Origin: Gibbsiella quercinecans
GTDB taxonomy: Bacteria; Pseudomonadota; Gammaproteobacteria; Enterobacterales; Enterobacteriaceae
Assembly: GCF_002291425.1 (NCBI RefSeq)
Contig: NZ_CP014136.1
Span: 1,116,001 to 1,180,000, forward strand
Direction: 5' to 3'
DNA length: 64,000 nucleotides
Part shown: piece by piece, positions 45,597 to 54,370 of the stretch
Layout: the number at the start of each line of letters is the position of its first letter
How positions within the stretch are numbered: the first letter of the stretch is position 1
Notes under the pieces: generated by a model
Database searches by the model: none
What the model was told of the DNA's origin: nothing
What the model saw: the letters and a program-made list of their open reading frames with translations, nothing else
Program-made: the position numbers and the translations under genes

Positions 45597-47153
45597 ATGC
45601 AAGAATATCTGCAGTTTCTGCTGGGGGTTTCCCCGCTTTTAGTCATGATATTTTTAATTCTTAAGGTCAAGACACCTATCCACTACGCCGTTATTGTTAC
45701 CCTCCTGCTTTCTTTAGGTGTGGCCGCCTTTTTCTGGCACACCCCGTTGCAAACCCTGACATCGGCGGTTATCTACGGTTTCATCAAAGGGCTGTGGCCG
45801 ATTATCATCGTGATCCTGGGGGCGATTTACAGCTACAACCTGATGCTGAAAACACGCAGCATGGACGTACTGCGGGATGTACTGGCCAGCATCAGTGATG
45901 ATAAGCGTATTCAGGTGCTGCTGATTTCCTGGTGCTTCGGCGGCTTTCTGGAAGCGGCCGCCGGTTACGGCACGGCGGTGGCGATCCCGATCGGGATTTT
46001 GATCGCGCTCGGGTTCAACCCGCTTAAAGCCGCCATCGCCTCGCTGGTGGCCAACACGGTGCCAACCGCGTTTGGCGCGGTAGGTATCCCGGTTTCTATT
46101 CTGGCCGAGCAGGTCAATCTACCGGTCACCGCGCTGGGCGGAACGATTATCGCCCAACTGGCGTTATTTAATATTTTGCTGCCTTTTGTGATCGTCGCGA
46201 TCATCGGCGGCGGGGTTAAAGCCATCCACGGCGTATTTGGCATCACCTTGCTGTGCGGTATCACCACCCTGATCCCACAGTATTTCGTTGCAGTTCACCT
46301 GGGAGCCGAACTGCCGGCGTTCGCTGGCAGCCTGGTGAGCCTGCTGGCCGTCGCGCTGTTGGCCAAAAGGCGCAAGGGCGCGGCGGTTGACGACGCCTAC
46401 CGCATCGCCAACACGGCATTATCTGCCCGCCCCCACTATACCCTGCCCCAACTGCTGCAGGCCTGCGCCATTTACCTGCTGATTTTCGTCTTTATCCTGC
46501 TGTGCTCACCGCTGTTCCCCGGCATCAAAAGCGCCGTGGCGCAGGTGGCCTCCAGCCTGGCGTTGCCGTTGGCCAACGGCGGTGCGCTCAAGCTCAAAAT
46601 CGACTGGATCGCCACGCCTGGGGTACTGATTATCATCGCGACCCTGTTGGGCGGTTTTATCCAGGGCGCGTCTCTGCCTGACATGCTCAAGACCTTTTGG
46701 GGCACCGTAAAACAGTTGAAGAACTCCATCATCGCCATTACCGCGATCGTAGCGATGGCCACCGTGATGGACGTCAGTGGGGTTATCGCTACGCTGGCGC
46801 AAACCATGGTTAACACCACCGGCGGCGCTTATCTGTTTATCGCGCCGGTCATCGGCGCGCTGGGCACCTTTGTCACCGGGAGCGACACCAACTCCAACGT
46901 GCTGTTCGGCAAACTGCAAACCGCGGCGGCGGAAAAACTGCATGTCGATCCGCTGTGGCTGGCGGCGGCCAACACCTCTGGCGCAACCGGCGGCAAAATG
47001 ATCTCCCCACAGAGTATCGCCATTGCCGTTTCCGCCACGCGTATGGAAGGCCAGGGCAGCGCCATCATGGCCGGCACCCTGAAGTACTGCGCAGCCTATA
47101 TCATTATTCTCGGCCTGAAGGTGGGCCTGGTGTATTACCTGTTTATGGCATAG
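45597..47153 (+). CDS. L-lactate permease family transporter (LctP/LldP type)
   Basis: 518 residues from the ATG at 45597, which has TTAGGGAG just upstream; 27 further in-frame codons precede it but are polar and AT-rich. QEYLQFLLGVSPLLVMIFLI opens the first of about 13 helices. CFGGFLEAAAGYGTAVAIPI, ANTVPTAFGAVGIPV, GTFVTGSDTNSNVLFGKLQT and NTSGATGGKMISPQSIAIAV are the signature segments of the lactate permease family (TC 2.A.14), which co-transports lactate or glycolate with protons. No lldR/lldD genes are adjacent, so which hydroxy acid it carries is unresolved. Dld at 2405 would use D-lactate. Confidence 0.85.
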   Translation: MQEYLQFLLGVSPLLVMIFLILKVKTPIHYAVIVTLLLSLGVAAFFWHTPLQTLTSAVIYGFIKGLWPIIIVILGAIYSYNLMLKTRSMDVLRDVLASISDDKRIQVLLISWCFGGFLEAAAGYGTAVAIPIGILIALGFNPLKAAIASLVANTVPTAFGAVGIPVSILAEQVNLPVTALGGTIIAQLALFNILLPFVIVAIIGGGVKAIHGVFGITLLCGITTLIPQYFVAVHLGAELPAFAGSLVSLLAVALLAKRRKGAAVDDAYRIANTALSARPHYTLPQLLQACAIYLLIFVFILLCSPLFPGIKSAVAQVASSLALPLANGGALKLKIDWIATPGVLIIIATLLGGFIQGASLPDMLKTFWGTVKQLKNSIIAITAIVAMATVMDVSGVIATLAQTMVNTTGGAYLFIAPVIGALGTFVTGSDTNSNVLFGKLQTAAAEKLHVDPLWLAAANTSGATGGKMISPQSIAIAVSATRMEGQGSAIMAGTLKYCAAYIIILGLKVGLVYYLFMA

Positions 47154-47243
47154 CGGAAAGCGCGGCGGGTATTACGGTTTTATCCGGGGGTGAGACGGTG
47201 TACCATCGGTTGATTATTTCGCTGACAATTAATGAGACACGCT

Positions 47244-48065
47244 ATGAGCTATCGCGTTATTGCCCTCGATTTGGACGGCACCCTGTTGGACAAACAAAAA
47301 CGGATCTTGCCTCAGTCGCTTGAAGCGCTGGCGGCAGCACAGGCTGCCGGGATTAAAGTGGTGGTGGTGACCGGCCGCCACCACGTGGCAATCTATCCGT
47401 TCTACCATGCGTTACAGCTTGATACCCCGGCTATTTGCTGCAACGGCACCTACCTCTACGATATCCATCAGCAAAAGGTGCTGGATGCCGATCCGCTGCC
47501 AAAAGCGCAGGCGCAGCAGGTGTTGCAGTTGCTTAAGCAGAGCCGCATCCACGGGCTGATGTATGTGGACGATGCCATGCTGTATCAGGAAGAAACCGGC
47601 CACGTCACCCGTTCGCTGGCCTGGGCCGAAACCCTGCCAACGGCGCATCGCCCAACGTTGCTGCAAGTTGACAGCCTGATGCAGGCAACCGACGACGCGC
47701 AGGCGATCTGGAAGTTCGCTACCTCGCATAATGATATCCCGGCCTTGCGCACCTTTGCCGAAACGGTTGAGAAAGAGCTGGGGCTGGCCTGCGAATGGTC
47801 ATGGCACGATCAGGTGGACGTCGCCAAAAGCGGCAACAGCAAAGGCAAGCGCCTGCGCCAGTGGGTAGAATCCCAGGGTTTGAGCATGGATCAGGTTGTG
47901 GCGTTCGGCGATAACTATAACGATCTGAGCATGCTGGAAACGGCCGGGCTTGGCGTCGCAATGGGCAACGCGGATGATGCCATCAAGGAACGCGCCGATT
48001 TGGTGATCGCCGATCATCTGCAGCCAGGCATCGCCGACGTGATCCGCACCCGAGTTCTGGCATAA
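47244..48065 (+). CDS. ybhA: HAD-family pyridoxal phosphate phosphatase YbhA
   Basis: 273 residues from the ATG at 47244. HAD type IIB (Cof) phosphatase: motif I is VIALDLDGTLLDKQ, motif II VVVTGRHHVA, and motif IV GDNYNDLSMLETAGLGVAMG, with the lysine in NSKGKRL. VTGRHHVAIYPFYHALQLDT and CNGTYLYD are shared with E. coli YbhA, which hydrolyses pyridoxal 5'-phosphate and also some sugar phosphates. Four earlier in-frame codons are possible. Confidence 0.93.
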   Translation: MSYRVIALDLDGTLLDKQKRILPQSLEALAAAQAAGIKVVVVTGRHHVAIYPFYHALQLDTPAICCNGTYLYDIHQQKVLDADPLPKAQAQQVLQLLKQSRIHGLMYVDDAMLYQEETGHVTRSLAWAETLPTAHRPTLLQVDSLMQATDDAQAIWKFATSHNDIPALRTFAETVEKELGLACEWSWHDQVDVAKSGNSKGKRLRQWVESQGLSMDQVVAFGDNYNDLSMLETAGLGVAMGNADDAIKERADLVIADHLQPGIADVIRTRVLA

Positions 48066-48095
48066 AGCTCTCTTCCCCGCTATCTCTTATACGTT

Positions 48096-48123
48096 GATCT
48101 TCTCTGCTTCCGCGGAGAAGATC
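48096..48123 (+). terminator. Hairpin downstream of ybhA
   Basis: GATCTTCTC and GAGAAGATC form a 9-bp stem with a 10-nt loop in the gap between ybhA and modC. CTCCGTCTATC follows, so no clean T-tract. Confidence 0.5.
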
Positions 48124-48187
48124 CTCCGTCTATCTATACGCACATGTTTACAGAGAACGAGATTTAAGCCCGGAACACAAACCCAAC

Positions 48188-49297
48188 TCAGGCTGCTCCC
48201 TCTCCCTGCGGGAGAGGGTTGGGGTGAGGGTGAGGCCGTTCGCGACTAATCGCCACGCTTTTCACCTGTGCATACAGCTTCATCCCCGGCTGGATCGCCA
48301 GTTCATCGCGCGCCCATGGTGTGATCCGCGCCCAGAGTACGTTATCCCCCACGGCCAGCTTCACCTCCACCTGCTCGTCCACATCCAGACATTCAAGCAC
48401 CTGCGCCGGCAGCACATTGCGAATACTGCTGTTCACCGGGGGCTGCAGCACCAAAGAAACATCGGAAGAATCAACACGGACGCGTAACGCCGTGCCAACC
48501 GGCGCCTGAATGCGCCCCACCCATAAGGGATAATCCCCAACCCCCAACGCAGTCATCGCATAGTGGGAATGGTGCTCCATAACGCGAACATTCAGCACGC
48601 TGCTTTGATCCGCTTGTTGCAGCCACGGCCGCAGTACGCTGCTGGCCCAGACGTCTTCCAGTGCGCCAAACGCACGCACTTTTCCCTGATCCAGCACCAT
48701 CACCTGTTCGGCAAGGCGCAGAATTTCTTCCATGCTGTGGCTGACGTAGAGAATCGGGATCTTCACATCCTGCGCCAGCCGTTCCAGATAGGGCAACAGC
48801 TCACGCTTGCGCGGCTGATCAAGCGATGCCAGCGGCTCGTCCATCAACAGCACCTCTGGCGCGGTCAGCAGCGCCCGGCCAATCGCCACGCGCTGTTTTT
48901 CACCGCCGGACAACGTCATCGGCAGGCGGTTCAACAGCGGCGCAATCCCCAGCAGCTCGACGATGGCATCAAACTGGCTGCGCATAGCCGCAGCCATGCC
49001 ATATTGCAAATTACCGCGCACCCGATAGTGCGGGAACAGGCGGGCATCCTGAAAAACATAGCCGATGCGGCGTTTTTCCGGCGGCAAACATAGCCCGGCG
49101 GCGGTATCCAACAACACCCGGCCATTGAGCACAATGCGCCCGCGTTGCGGCCGCGTCAGGCCGCCGACGGCGTTAATCAGCGAGGTCTTGCCGGCGCCGG
49201 ACAACCCAAAAATGGCCGTGATCCCGTGCGCCGGCAGGTTGGCTTTCACCTGCAGATCAAGATCGCCAAGCCGTTGCGAAAAATCCAGTTCCAGCAT
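48188..49297 (-). CDS. modC: Molybdate ABC transporter ATPase, with repeat-encoded C-terminal tail
   Basis: 369 residues. Walker [13 protein letters not shown]-loop [12 protein letters not shown], signature [17 protein letters not shown], Walker [13 protein letters not shown] and H-loop YVSHSMEE are complete, followed by a molybdate-binding Mop/TOBE domain ([16 protein letters not shown] and after). E. coli ModC (352 residues) ends just after the residues matching [12 protein letters not shown]. Here 17 more residues ([17 protein letters not shown]) come from the palindromic repeat at 48195-48234, which also sets the stop. It is the last gene of modABC. Confidence 0.95.
   Translation of the reverse strand: MLELDFSQRLGDLDLQVKANLPAHGITAIFGLSGAGKTSLINAVGGLTRPQRGRIVLNGRVLLDTAAGLCLPPEKRRIGYVFQDARLFPHYRVRGNLQYGMAAAMRSQFDAIVELLGIAPLLNRLPMTLSGGEKQRVAIGRALLTAPEVLLMDEPLASLDQPRKRELLPYLERLAQDVKIPILYVSHSMEEILRLAEQVMVLDQGKVRAFGALEDVWASSVLRPWLQQADQSSVLNVRVMEHHSHYAMTALGVGDYPLWVGRIQAPVGTALRVRVDSSDVSLVLQPPVNSSIRNVLPAQVLECLDVDEQVEVKLAVGDNVLWARITPWARDELAIQPGMKLYAQVKSVAISRERPHPHPNPLPQGEGAA
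48195..48234. repeat. Palindromic repeat inside the 3' end of modC
   Basis: CTCCCTCTCCCTGCGGGAGA and then GGGTTGGGGTGAGGGTGAGG is a solitary inverted copy of the element seen at 297-800 and 11014-11185. It is in frame within modC and encodes its tail. Its hairpin also lies right at the end of the modABC transcript. Confidence 0.85.
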
Positions 49298-49299
49298 GA

Positions 49300-49989
49300 C
49301 TACACCCCTAACCGCTTACGGCCCCAGCGGGACAGCCATTCGGATATCAACAAAGAAGCCAGGGAAAGCACGATGGCTATCACGCACAGGCGCGCCGCTG
49401 CCGCTTCCGCTCCCGGCGTTTCAATCAGGGTATACATCGCCAGCGGAATAGTGCGGGTTTCCCCCGGAATGTTGGAAACGAAGGTAATGGTGGCGCCAAA
49501 CTCCCCCAGCGAACGGGCAAAGGCCAGCACCACGCCGACAATAATACCCGGCAGGGAGAGCGGCAGCGTAATAGTGAAAAACACCCGCCATGGGTTGGCG
49601 CCCAGCGTGCGCGCCGCCTGCTCCAAACGGGTATCGATCGCCTCCAACGCCAGCCGGATGGCACGCACCATCAGCGGAAACGCCACCACCGCCGAAGCCA
49701 GTGCGGCGCCGCGCCAGCTAAAACTGAAGCTAAAGCCGAACCAGTCATACAGCCATTCGCCGATCACGCCGCGCCGCCCCATGGCGACCAGCAGTAAATA
49801 GCCGATCACCACCGGCGGCAGCACCAACGGCAGATGAATCACGCTGTCCAGCAGCGATTTCCCAGGGAACCGGCAGCGCACCAGGATCCAGGCCATCAAT
49901 ATGCCCAGTGGCAAACTGCCGATCACCGCCACCACCGAGACTTTGAGGCTCAGTTCAACCGCCTGCCACTCATACTCGCTCAGCATCAT
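49300..49989 (-). CDS. modB: Molybdate ABC transporter permease
   Basis: 229-residue inner-membrane permease with five helices. The ABC-contact EAA loop is [40 protein letters not shown], read here as several segments around [31 protein letters not shown] and [20 protein letters not shown] are family signatures. Its start overlaps the modA stop by one base (TAATG), and modC begins two bases after its end. Confidence 0.95.
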   Translation of the reverse strand: MMLSEYEWQAVELSLKVSVVAVIGSLPLGILMAWILVRCRFPGKSLLDSVIHLPLVLPPVVIGYLLLVAMGRRGVIGEWLYDWFGFSFSFSWRGAALASAVVAFPLMVRAIRLALEAIDTRLEQAARTLGANPWRVFFTITLPLSLPGIIVGVVLAFARSLGEFGATITFVSNIPGETRTIPLAMYTLIETPGAEAAAARLCVIAIVLSLASLLISEWLSRWGRKRLGV

Positions 49990-50759
49990 TAGCGTGGGGT
50001 AAAGCCATATTTTTTAAACACGACGGCCGCTTCCGGGCCCTTCAGGTAGTCATAGAACGCGGTGACGGCAGGGATCTGGCGATCCTTAACAATCGCCATT
50101 GGGTATTCAACCGGCTTGTGGCTGTCTTCCGGGAAGACGCCGACGACTTTCACCTTGTTGCTGGCAACGGCATCGGAACCGTAGACGATGCCTAGCGGCG
50201 CTTCACCACGCTCCACCAGCGCCATCGCGCTGCGCACGTTATTGGCGCGCGCCAGTTTAGGCTCCAGCACCGCCCAGGCACCAAGATTACCTAACGCTTC
50301 TTTGGCATAGATACCCGCCGGCACGTGATCCGGATCGCCCACCGCCAGGCGGCTGCCGTTAAGCAGTTTGGTCCAGTCCGTCTGTTTGGAAATGGTCAGT
50401 TTGTCCTGTTTGCTGTCTTGTGCGGCGATCAGCACCAGCTCATTGCCCAACAGGGTGTAACGGGTTTCTTTCACCATTTGCTGTTTATCAATGGCGTAAT
50501 CCATCCACTGCTGATCGGCTGAGATAAACATATCGGCCGGCGCGCCTTGTTCAATCTGGCGCGCCAGCGTGGAAGAAGAAGCGAAAGAAGAAACAACCTG
50601 CACATCCTTGCCATGCTGATACTGTGTCGCGATATCCTGCAGCGCATTGGTCAGCGAAGCCGCTGCAAATACCGTGATTTTATCCGCCGCCGACGCCTGC
50701 ATCACCATGCCGGAAGCCAACACCATACCGCCGATCCATTTGGTCCATTGCTTTTTCAT
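49989..50759 (-). CDS. modA: Molybdate-binding periplasmic protein
   Basis: 256 residues from the ATG at 50759 (GGAG upstream), equal to E. coli ModA within one residue. A signal peptide KKQWTKWIGGMVLASGMVMQ ends at ASA. The oxyanion site residues are in ITVFAAASLTNALQ, SFASSSTLARQIEQGAPADM and GDPDHVPAGIYAKEAL, with the tyrosine in LGIVYGSDAVAS. It is first in the modABC operon, with a ModE operator in front. Confidence 0.96.
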   Translation of the reverse strand: MKKQWTKWIGGMVLASGMVMQASAADKITVFAAASLTNALQDIATQYQHGKDVQVVSSFASSSTLARQIEQGAPADMFISADQQWMDYAIDKQQMVKETRYTLLGNELVLIAAQDSKQDKLTISKQTDWTKLLNGSRLAVGDPDHVPAGIYAKEALGNLGAWAVLEPKLARANNVRSAMALVERGEAPLGIVYGSDAVASNKVKVVGVFPEDSHKPVEYPMAIVKDRQIPAVTAFYDYLKGPEAAVVFKKYGFTPR

Positions 50760-50795
50760 TGTTTTCTCCGCCAATTAATAAATGAACACATTCTA

Positions 50796-50819
50796 CGCTG
50801 TATAATGAAGACTATAGCG
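50796..50819. promoter_or_regulatory. ModE operator of modABC
   Basis: CGCTGTATA and TATAGCG are inverted arms of a 24-bp element, in line with the ModE consensus of CGnTATAtA and its reverse. It lies 37-60 nt before the modA start, where ModE-molybdate represses modABC in E. coli. Confidence 0.75.
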
Positions 50820-50892
50820 TTGGGTGTAAAGAGAGTGATTGGCTTTTGCGAAGTGGCACAAAGAACGCACGTAGGGCGAGGGCGGATGGGTG

Positions 50893-50930
50893 AAAAAAAG
50901 GCACCGTAATGCCCTAAACTGGCGGTGCCG
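50893..50930 (-). terminator. Intrinsic terminator of acrZ
   Basis: GGCACCG and CGGTGCC form a stem around a 16-nt loop; on the minus strand the stem is followed by TTTTTTT. It begins nine bases beyond the acrZ stop codon. Confidence 0.8.
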
Positions 50931-50938
50931 CGGAGCGG

Positions 50939-51100
50939 TTATTTTTGCTGTGTGGCCTGGCTAGATTTTTCGCTTGAATGGCCCACTTTAGACAACACGT
51001 TGAAAACCTCACCCAGGCCATAGATCAGGCCAAGGATAATGGCCATCACAACCGGCACCATTACCACGGCGAATAACAGACTTTTTAATAGTTCCAGCAT
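50939..51100 (-). CDS. acrZ: AcrZ, small accessory protein of the AcrAB-TolC efflux pump
   Basis: 53-residue single-helix membrane protein. [20 protein letters not shown] and [13 protein letters not shown] match E. coli AcrZ (49 residues) nearly throughout; the C-terminal tail [17 protein letters not shown] is different. AcrZ lies in a groove of AcrB and changes its drug preference, notably for chloramphenicol and tetracycline. GAGG precedes the ATG at 51100. The position between modA and modE is the same as in E. coli. Confidence 0.93.
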   Translation of the reverse strand: MLELLKSLLFAVVMVPVVMAIILGLIYGLGEVFNVLSKVGHSSEKSSQATQQK

Positions 51101-51274
51101 CGTAGCCTCGCTTAACTGCTGATTTAAACAACCGTCTCTGGTTTCTACACTAAAATACAGGTAAAACGTGGTCATTTTAAGGCCCAGGTGAAATTTATCA
51201 TCTGCCAAACGTGCTCATTTGGTTGTTAACGCCAAATCAGCGACAATAACGCTTTTGAGTCAACAGGATGTGTT

Positions 51275-52066
51275 ATGCAGGCCGAAATCCTCCTCACCAT
51301 TAAACTTCAGCAAAAGCTCTTTGCCGATCCACGGCGTATCGCGCTGCTCAAACAGGTGCTGAACTCCGGCTCCATCAGCCAGGGCGCCAAACTGGCAGGC
51401 ATCAGCTATAAAAGCGCCTGGGATGCGATTAATGAAATGAACCAACTGGCGGATCACCCGGTGGTGGAAAGCGTAACCGGCGGCAAAGGCGGCGGCGGCG
51501 CGCAGGTCACCCACTACGGCCAGCGGTTAATCCAGCTCTACGATCTGCTGGCGCAGATCCAGCAAAAAGCGTTCGACGTGCTGCGCCAGGATGAGCTGCC
51601 GCTGGATAGTCTGTTGGCGGCCATCTCCCGTTTTTCCCTGCAAACCAGCGCCCGTAACCAGTTCTTCGGCACGGTTATCGAACGCGATCACCACCAGGTT
51701 CAGCAGCACGTCAACCTGCTGTTGGCCGATGGCAAAACCCACCTGGCCGTCGCGCTCACGGAGCAAAGCGCCAACCGCCTGCAATTGGCCCCCGGCAAAG
51801 AAGTGCTGGCGTTGATCAAGGCGCCCTGGGTGAAACTGACGACCGATCCGGCATTAGCCCACGCGGCGGATAATCATCTGCCGGGCTGCGTAAGCCATAT
51901 CCAGCCCGGCCCCGATCACAGTGAAGTGCTGGTGCAACTGGCCGGCGGCGAAACGCTGTGCGCGACGCTCACCAATCAGGAACTGCAGCAGTTGCAGCTA
52001 AGCACGGGCATGGCGGTGACCGCGTTGTTCAATGCCGATCGCGTGATTATCGCCACGCTGTGCTAG
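51275..52066 (+). CDS. modE: Molybdate-dependent transcriptional regulator ModE
   Basis: 263 residues. An N-terminal winged helix (RRIALLKQVLNSGSISQGAK, then AGISYKSAWDAINEMNQLAD) is followed by two Mop/TOBE molybdate-binding domains; SARNQFFGTVIERDHHQVQQ begins the first, with SARNQ the signature. As a dimer with molybdate it represses modABC (operator at 50796-50819) and activates some molybdoenzyme genes; moaA is an E. coli target. It is divergent from acrZ and 92 bp upstream of modF. Confidence 0.95.
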   Translation: MQAEILLTIKLQQKLFADPRRIALLKQVLNSGSISQGAKLAGISYKSAWDAINEMNQLADHPVVESVTGGKGGGGAQVTHYGQRLIQLYDLLAQIQQKAFDVLRQDELPLDSLLAAISRFSLQTSARNQFFGTVIERDHHQVQQHVNLLLADGKTHLAVALTEQSANRLQLAPGKEVLALIKAPWVKLTTDPALAHAADNHLPGCVSHIQPGPDHSEVLVQLAGGETLCATLTNQELQQLQLSTGMAVTALFNADRVIIATLC

Positions 52067-52071
52067 CCCAG

Positions 52072-52090
52072 GCGGCGTAAAAAGCCGCCC
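52072..52090 (+). terminator. Hairpin downstream of modE
   Basis: GGCGGC and GCCGCC pair across GTAAAAA just after the modE stop. No T-tract follows, so read-through into modF is likely. Confidence 0.4.
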
Positions 52091-52158
52091 GTGCCGATTG
52101 ACATCGCCGGCCGAAGCGCCTATTCCTAAGAATAAAATTGCATAAAAAGGAATAGTTG

Positions 52159-53631
52159 ATGTCGTCGTTGCAGATTTCGCAAGGTTCGTTCCGCATTAGT
52201 GATACCCGTACGCTGGCGCTGGATGCGCTGACCATTGATTCAGGTGACAGTTGGGCGTTTGTCGGCGCCAACGGCAGTGGGAAGTCTGCTCTGGCGCGCG
52301 CCCTGGCCGGCGAACTGGTGCTGCTGCACGGCGAGCAGCACAGCACCTTTCATCGCGTGGTGCGCATTTCATTCGAACAACTGCAAAAGCTGGTCAGCGA
52401 AGAATGGCAGCGCAACAACACCGATATGCTCAGCCCCGGCGAAGACGACACGGGCCGAACCTGCAGCGAAATCATCCAGGAAGAGGTGCAAGATGCGGCC
52501 CGTTGCGCGCAGTTGGCCGCACAGTTTGGCATCAGCGCCCTGCTCTCCCGCCGCTTCAAATACCTTTCCACCGGTGAAACCCGTAAAACGCTGCTGTGCC
52601 GTGCATTGATGCCACAGCCGGACTTGCTGATCCTGGATGAACCCTTTGACGGCCTGGACGTCAATTCACGGGCGCAGTTGGCGGCGTTGTTGGCCACGCT
52701 GTCGCAGCAGGGCTATACGCTGGTGTTGGTGCTGAACCGCTTTGATGATATCCCGGATTTCGTTCAGCAGGTCGGCGTGCTGGCGGACTGCACCCTGACC
52801 AACACCGGCCCACGCGCCGAGGTTATGGCCGAAGCGCTGGTGGCGCAGTTGGCGCACAGTGAACACCTTGACGGCCTGGCGCTGCCGGAAACCGAAACAC
52901 CAGCGCAGGAAACCAAACCGCCGCAGGATCAACCGCTGATTGTGCTGCGCGACGGCGTGGTCAGCTACAATGAACGGCCGATCCTCAACCACCTGGATTG
53001 GCAGGTGAACCACGGTGAACACTGGCAAATTATCGGGCCGAACGGCGCAGGGAAATCCACCCTGCTCAGCCTGATCACCGGCGATCACCCGCAGGGTTAC
53101 AGCAACGATCTGTCGCTGTTCGGCCGCCGGCGCGGCAGCGGTGAAACCATCTGGGATATCAAACGCCACATCGGCTACGTCAGCAGCAGCCTGCATCTGG
53201 ACTACCGCGTCAGCGCCAGCGTACGCAACGTCATTACCTCTGGTTTCTTTGATTCGATCGGTATCTATCAGGCGGTGTCCGATCGCCATCGCCAGTTGGC
53301 GGGCCAATGGCTGGCGCTGCTGGGGTTCAGCCAGACCCAGGGGGATGCCCCCTTCCACAGCCTTTCCTGGGGGCAACAGCGCCTGGTTCTGATCGCCCGC
53401 GCCCTGGTCAAACACCCGGCGCTGCTGATCCTCGACGAGCCGTTGCAGGGGCTTGATCCGCTCAATCGTCAGTTGGTGCGCCGCTTTGTCGATGTGCTGA
53501 TAAGCCAGGGCAGCACCCAACTGCTGTTTGTCTCGCACCATGCGGAAGATGCCCCGCAGTGCATTACCCACCGCCTGGCCTTCATCCCCGATGGCGAGCA
53601 CTACCGCTACCAACACCAGCAACTGGCTTAG
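52159..53631 (+). CDS. modF: ModF, double ABC ATPase of the molybdate locus
   Basis: 490 residues from the ATG at 52159 (AAGGA upstream), the length of E. coli ModF. Two ABC domains: the first has Walker A GANGSGKSALA (about 38-48), signature YLSTGETRK and Walker B LLILDEPFDGLD; the second has Walker [12 protein letters not shown], signature SLSWGQQR and Walker B LLILDEPLQGLDP. The substitutions in both signatures (LSTGE, LSWGQ) are those of the ModF family, and no membrane partner is known. Probably co-transcribed with modE. Function in molybdate metabolism is unproven. Confidence 0.95.
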   Translation: MSSLQISQGSFRISDTRTLALDALTIDSGDSWAFVGANGSGKSALARALAGELVLLHGEQHSTFHRVVRISFEQLQKLVSEEWQRNNTDMLSPGEDDTGRTCSEIIQEEVQDAARCAQLAAQFGISALLSRRFKYLSTGETRKTLLCRALMPQPDLLILDEPFDGLDVNSRAQLAALLATLSQQGYTLVLVLNRFDDIPDFVQQVGVLADCTLTNTGPRAEVMAEALVAQLAHSEHLDGLALPETETPAQETKPPQDQPLIVLRDGVVSYNERPILNHLDWQVNHGEHWQIIGPNGAGKSTLLSLITGDHPQGYSNDLSLFGRRRGSGETIWDIKRHIGYVSSSLHLDYRVSASVRNVITSGFFDSIGIYQAVSDRHRQLAGQWLALLGFSQTQGDAPFHSLSWGQQRLVLIARALVKHPALLILDEPLQGLDPLNRQLVRRFVDVLISQGSTQLLFVSHHAEDAPQCITHRLAFIPDGEHYRYQHQQLA

Positions 53632-53749
53632 CGGCTCAGGCTGCGTGGCCATGCCGCGCAGCCGATGACATATCCGGCAACACTTCGCTACAGCACATCC
53701 CGCGCGGCCTTTTATCATGAAAAGATGAATTACCGTTTTTGGAGAAGCC

Positions 53750-54322
53750 ATGTCCGCTGCGCTAATCGTTGTCGATCTTATTGAAGATTTTGCCGGCGCC
53801 AAAGGCCGTGCCAATCACTGCTACCCGCAGGCCGTGGCGCGGGATCTGATAGCCCACATCAATGTGGCCACCGCCTATGCCCGCGTGCGCAAGATCCCGG
53901 TGATATGGGTGCGCACCGGCTTTGCCGACGACTACCACGATATGCCGCCGCACTCGCCGCTGTTTAACCACCTCAAGCAAACCGGGGCGCTACGCCTGAG
54001 CAACGGCGGCTGCCATTGGCTGCACGGGCTGGATCAGCAGCCGGAGGATCTGCTGTTTGATAAAAAGGCTGTCAGCGCCTTCGCCGGCAACAATCTCTTG
54101 GCCTGGCTGCGCGGCCAGCGCTGCCACCACCTGCTGATAGCCGGCGTCAGCACTCCGTTGGCGATCGAAAGCAGCGTGCGCCAGGCGCATGACGCCGGTT
54201 TCAAAGTGTCTGTGTTACAGGATTTATGTGCGGCGCCCACCCAGGAACTGCACCAGCAAAGCCTGGATACGTTGCAAAACTTCGCGGATATCAGCCAGTC
54301 GCAACGTTGGATGAAAGGATAA
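53750..54322 (+). CDS. Isochorismatase-fold hydrolase lacking the nucleophilic cysteine
   Basis: 190 residues of the cysteine-hydrolase/isochorismatase superfamily. ALIVVDLIEDFAG holds Asp9 and LLFDKKAVSAFAGNNLLAWL holds Lys105, two members of the Asp-Lys-Cys triad. The third, normally Cys in a GVxTxxCVxxT segment, is Ala138 in LIAGVSTPLAIESSVRQAHD. Amidase-type members need that Cys; true isochorismatases such as EntB and PhzD do not have it and work by acid-base chemistry, so an EntB-like vinyl-ether reaction or a non-catalytic role are both possible. GGAG precedes the ATG. Convergent with scrA. Confidence 0.8.
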   Translation: MSAALIVVDLIEDFAGAKGRANHCYPQAVARDLIAHINVATAYARVRKIPVIWVRTGFADDYHDMPPHSPLFNHLKQTGALRLSNGGCHWLHGLDQQPEDLLFDKKAVSAFAGNNLLAWLRGQRCHHLLIAGVSTPLAIESSVRQAHDAGFKVSVLQDLCAAPTQELHQQSLDTLQNFADISQSQRWMKG

Positions 54323-54348
54323 ACGCCCGGGCCGGCGGCCAGGGCGTT
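54322..54348. terminator. Hairpin between the isochorismatase-fold gene and scrA
   Basis: AACGCCC and GGGCGTT pair across a GC-rich loop directly after the stop of the plus-strand gene; scrA ends at 54371 on the other strand. Possible shared terminator without a T-tract. Confidence 0.5.
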
Positions 54349-54370
54349 AAGCAGAGAACCACCAGAAGCC

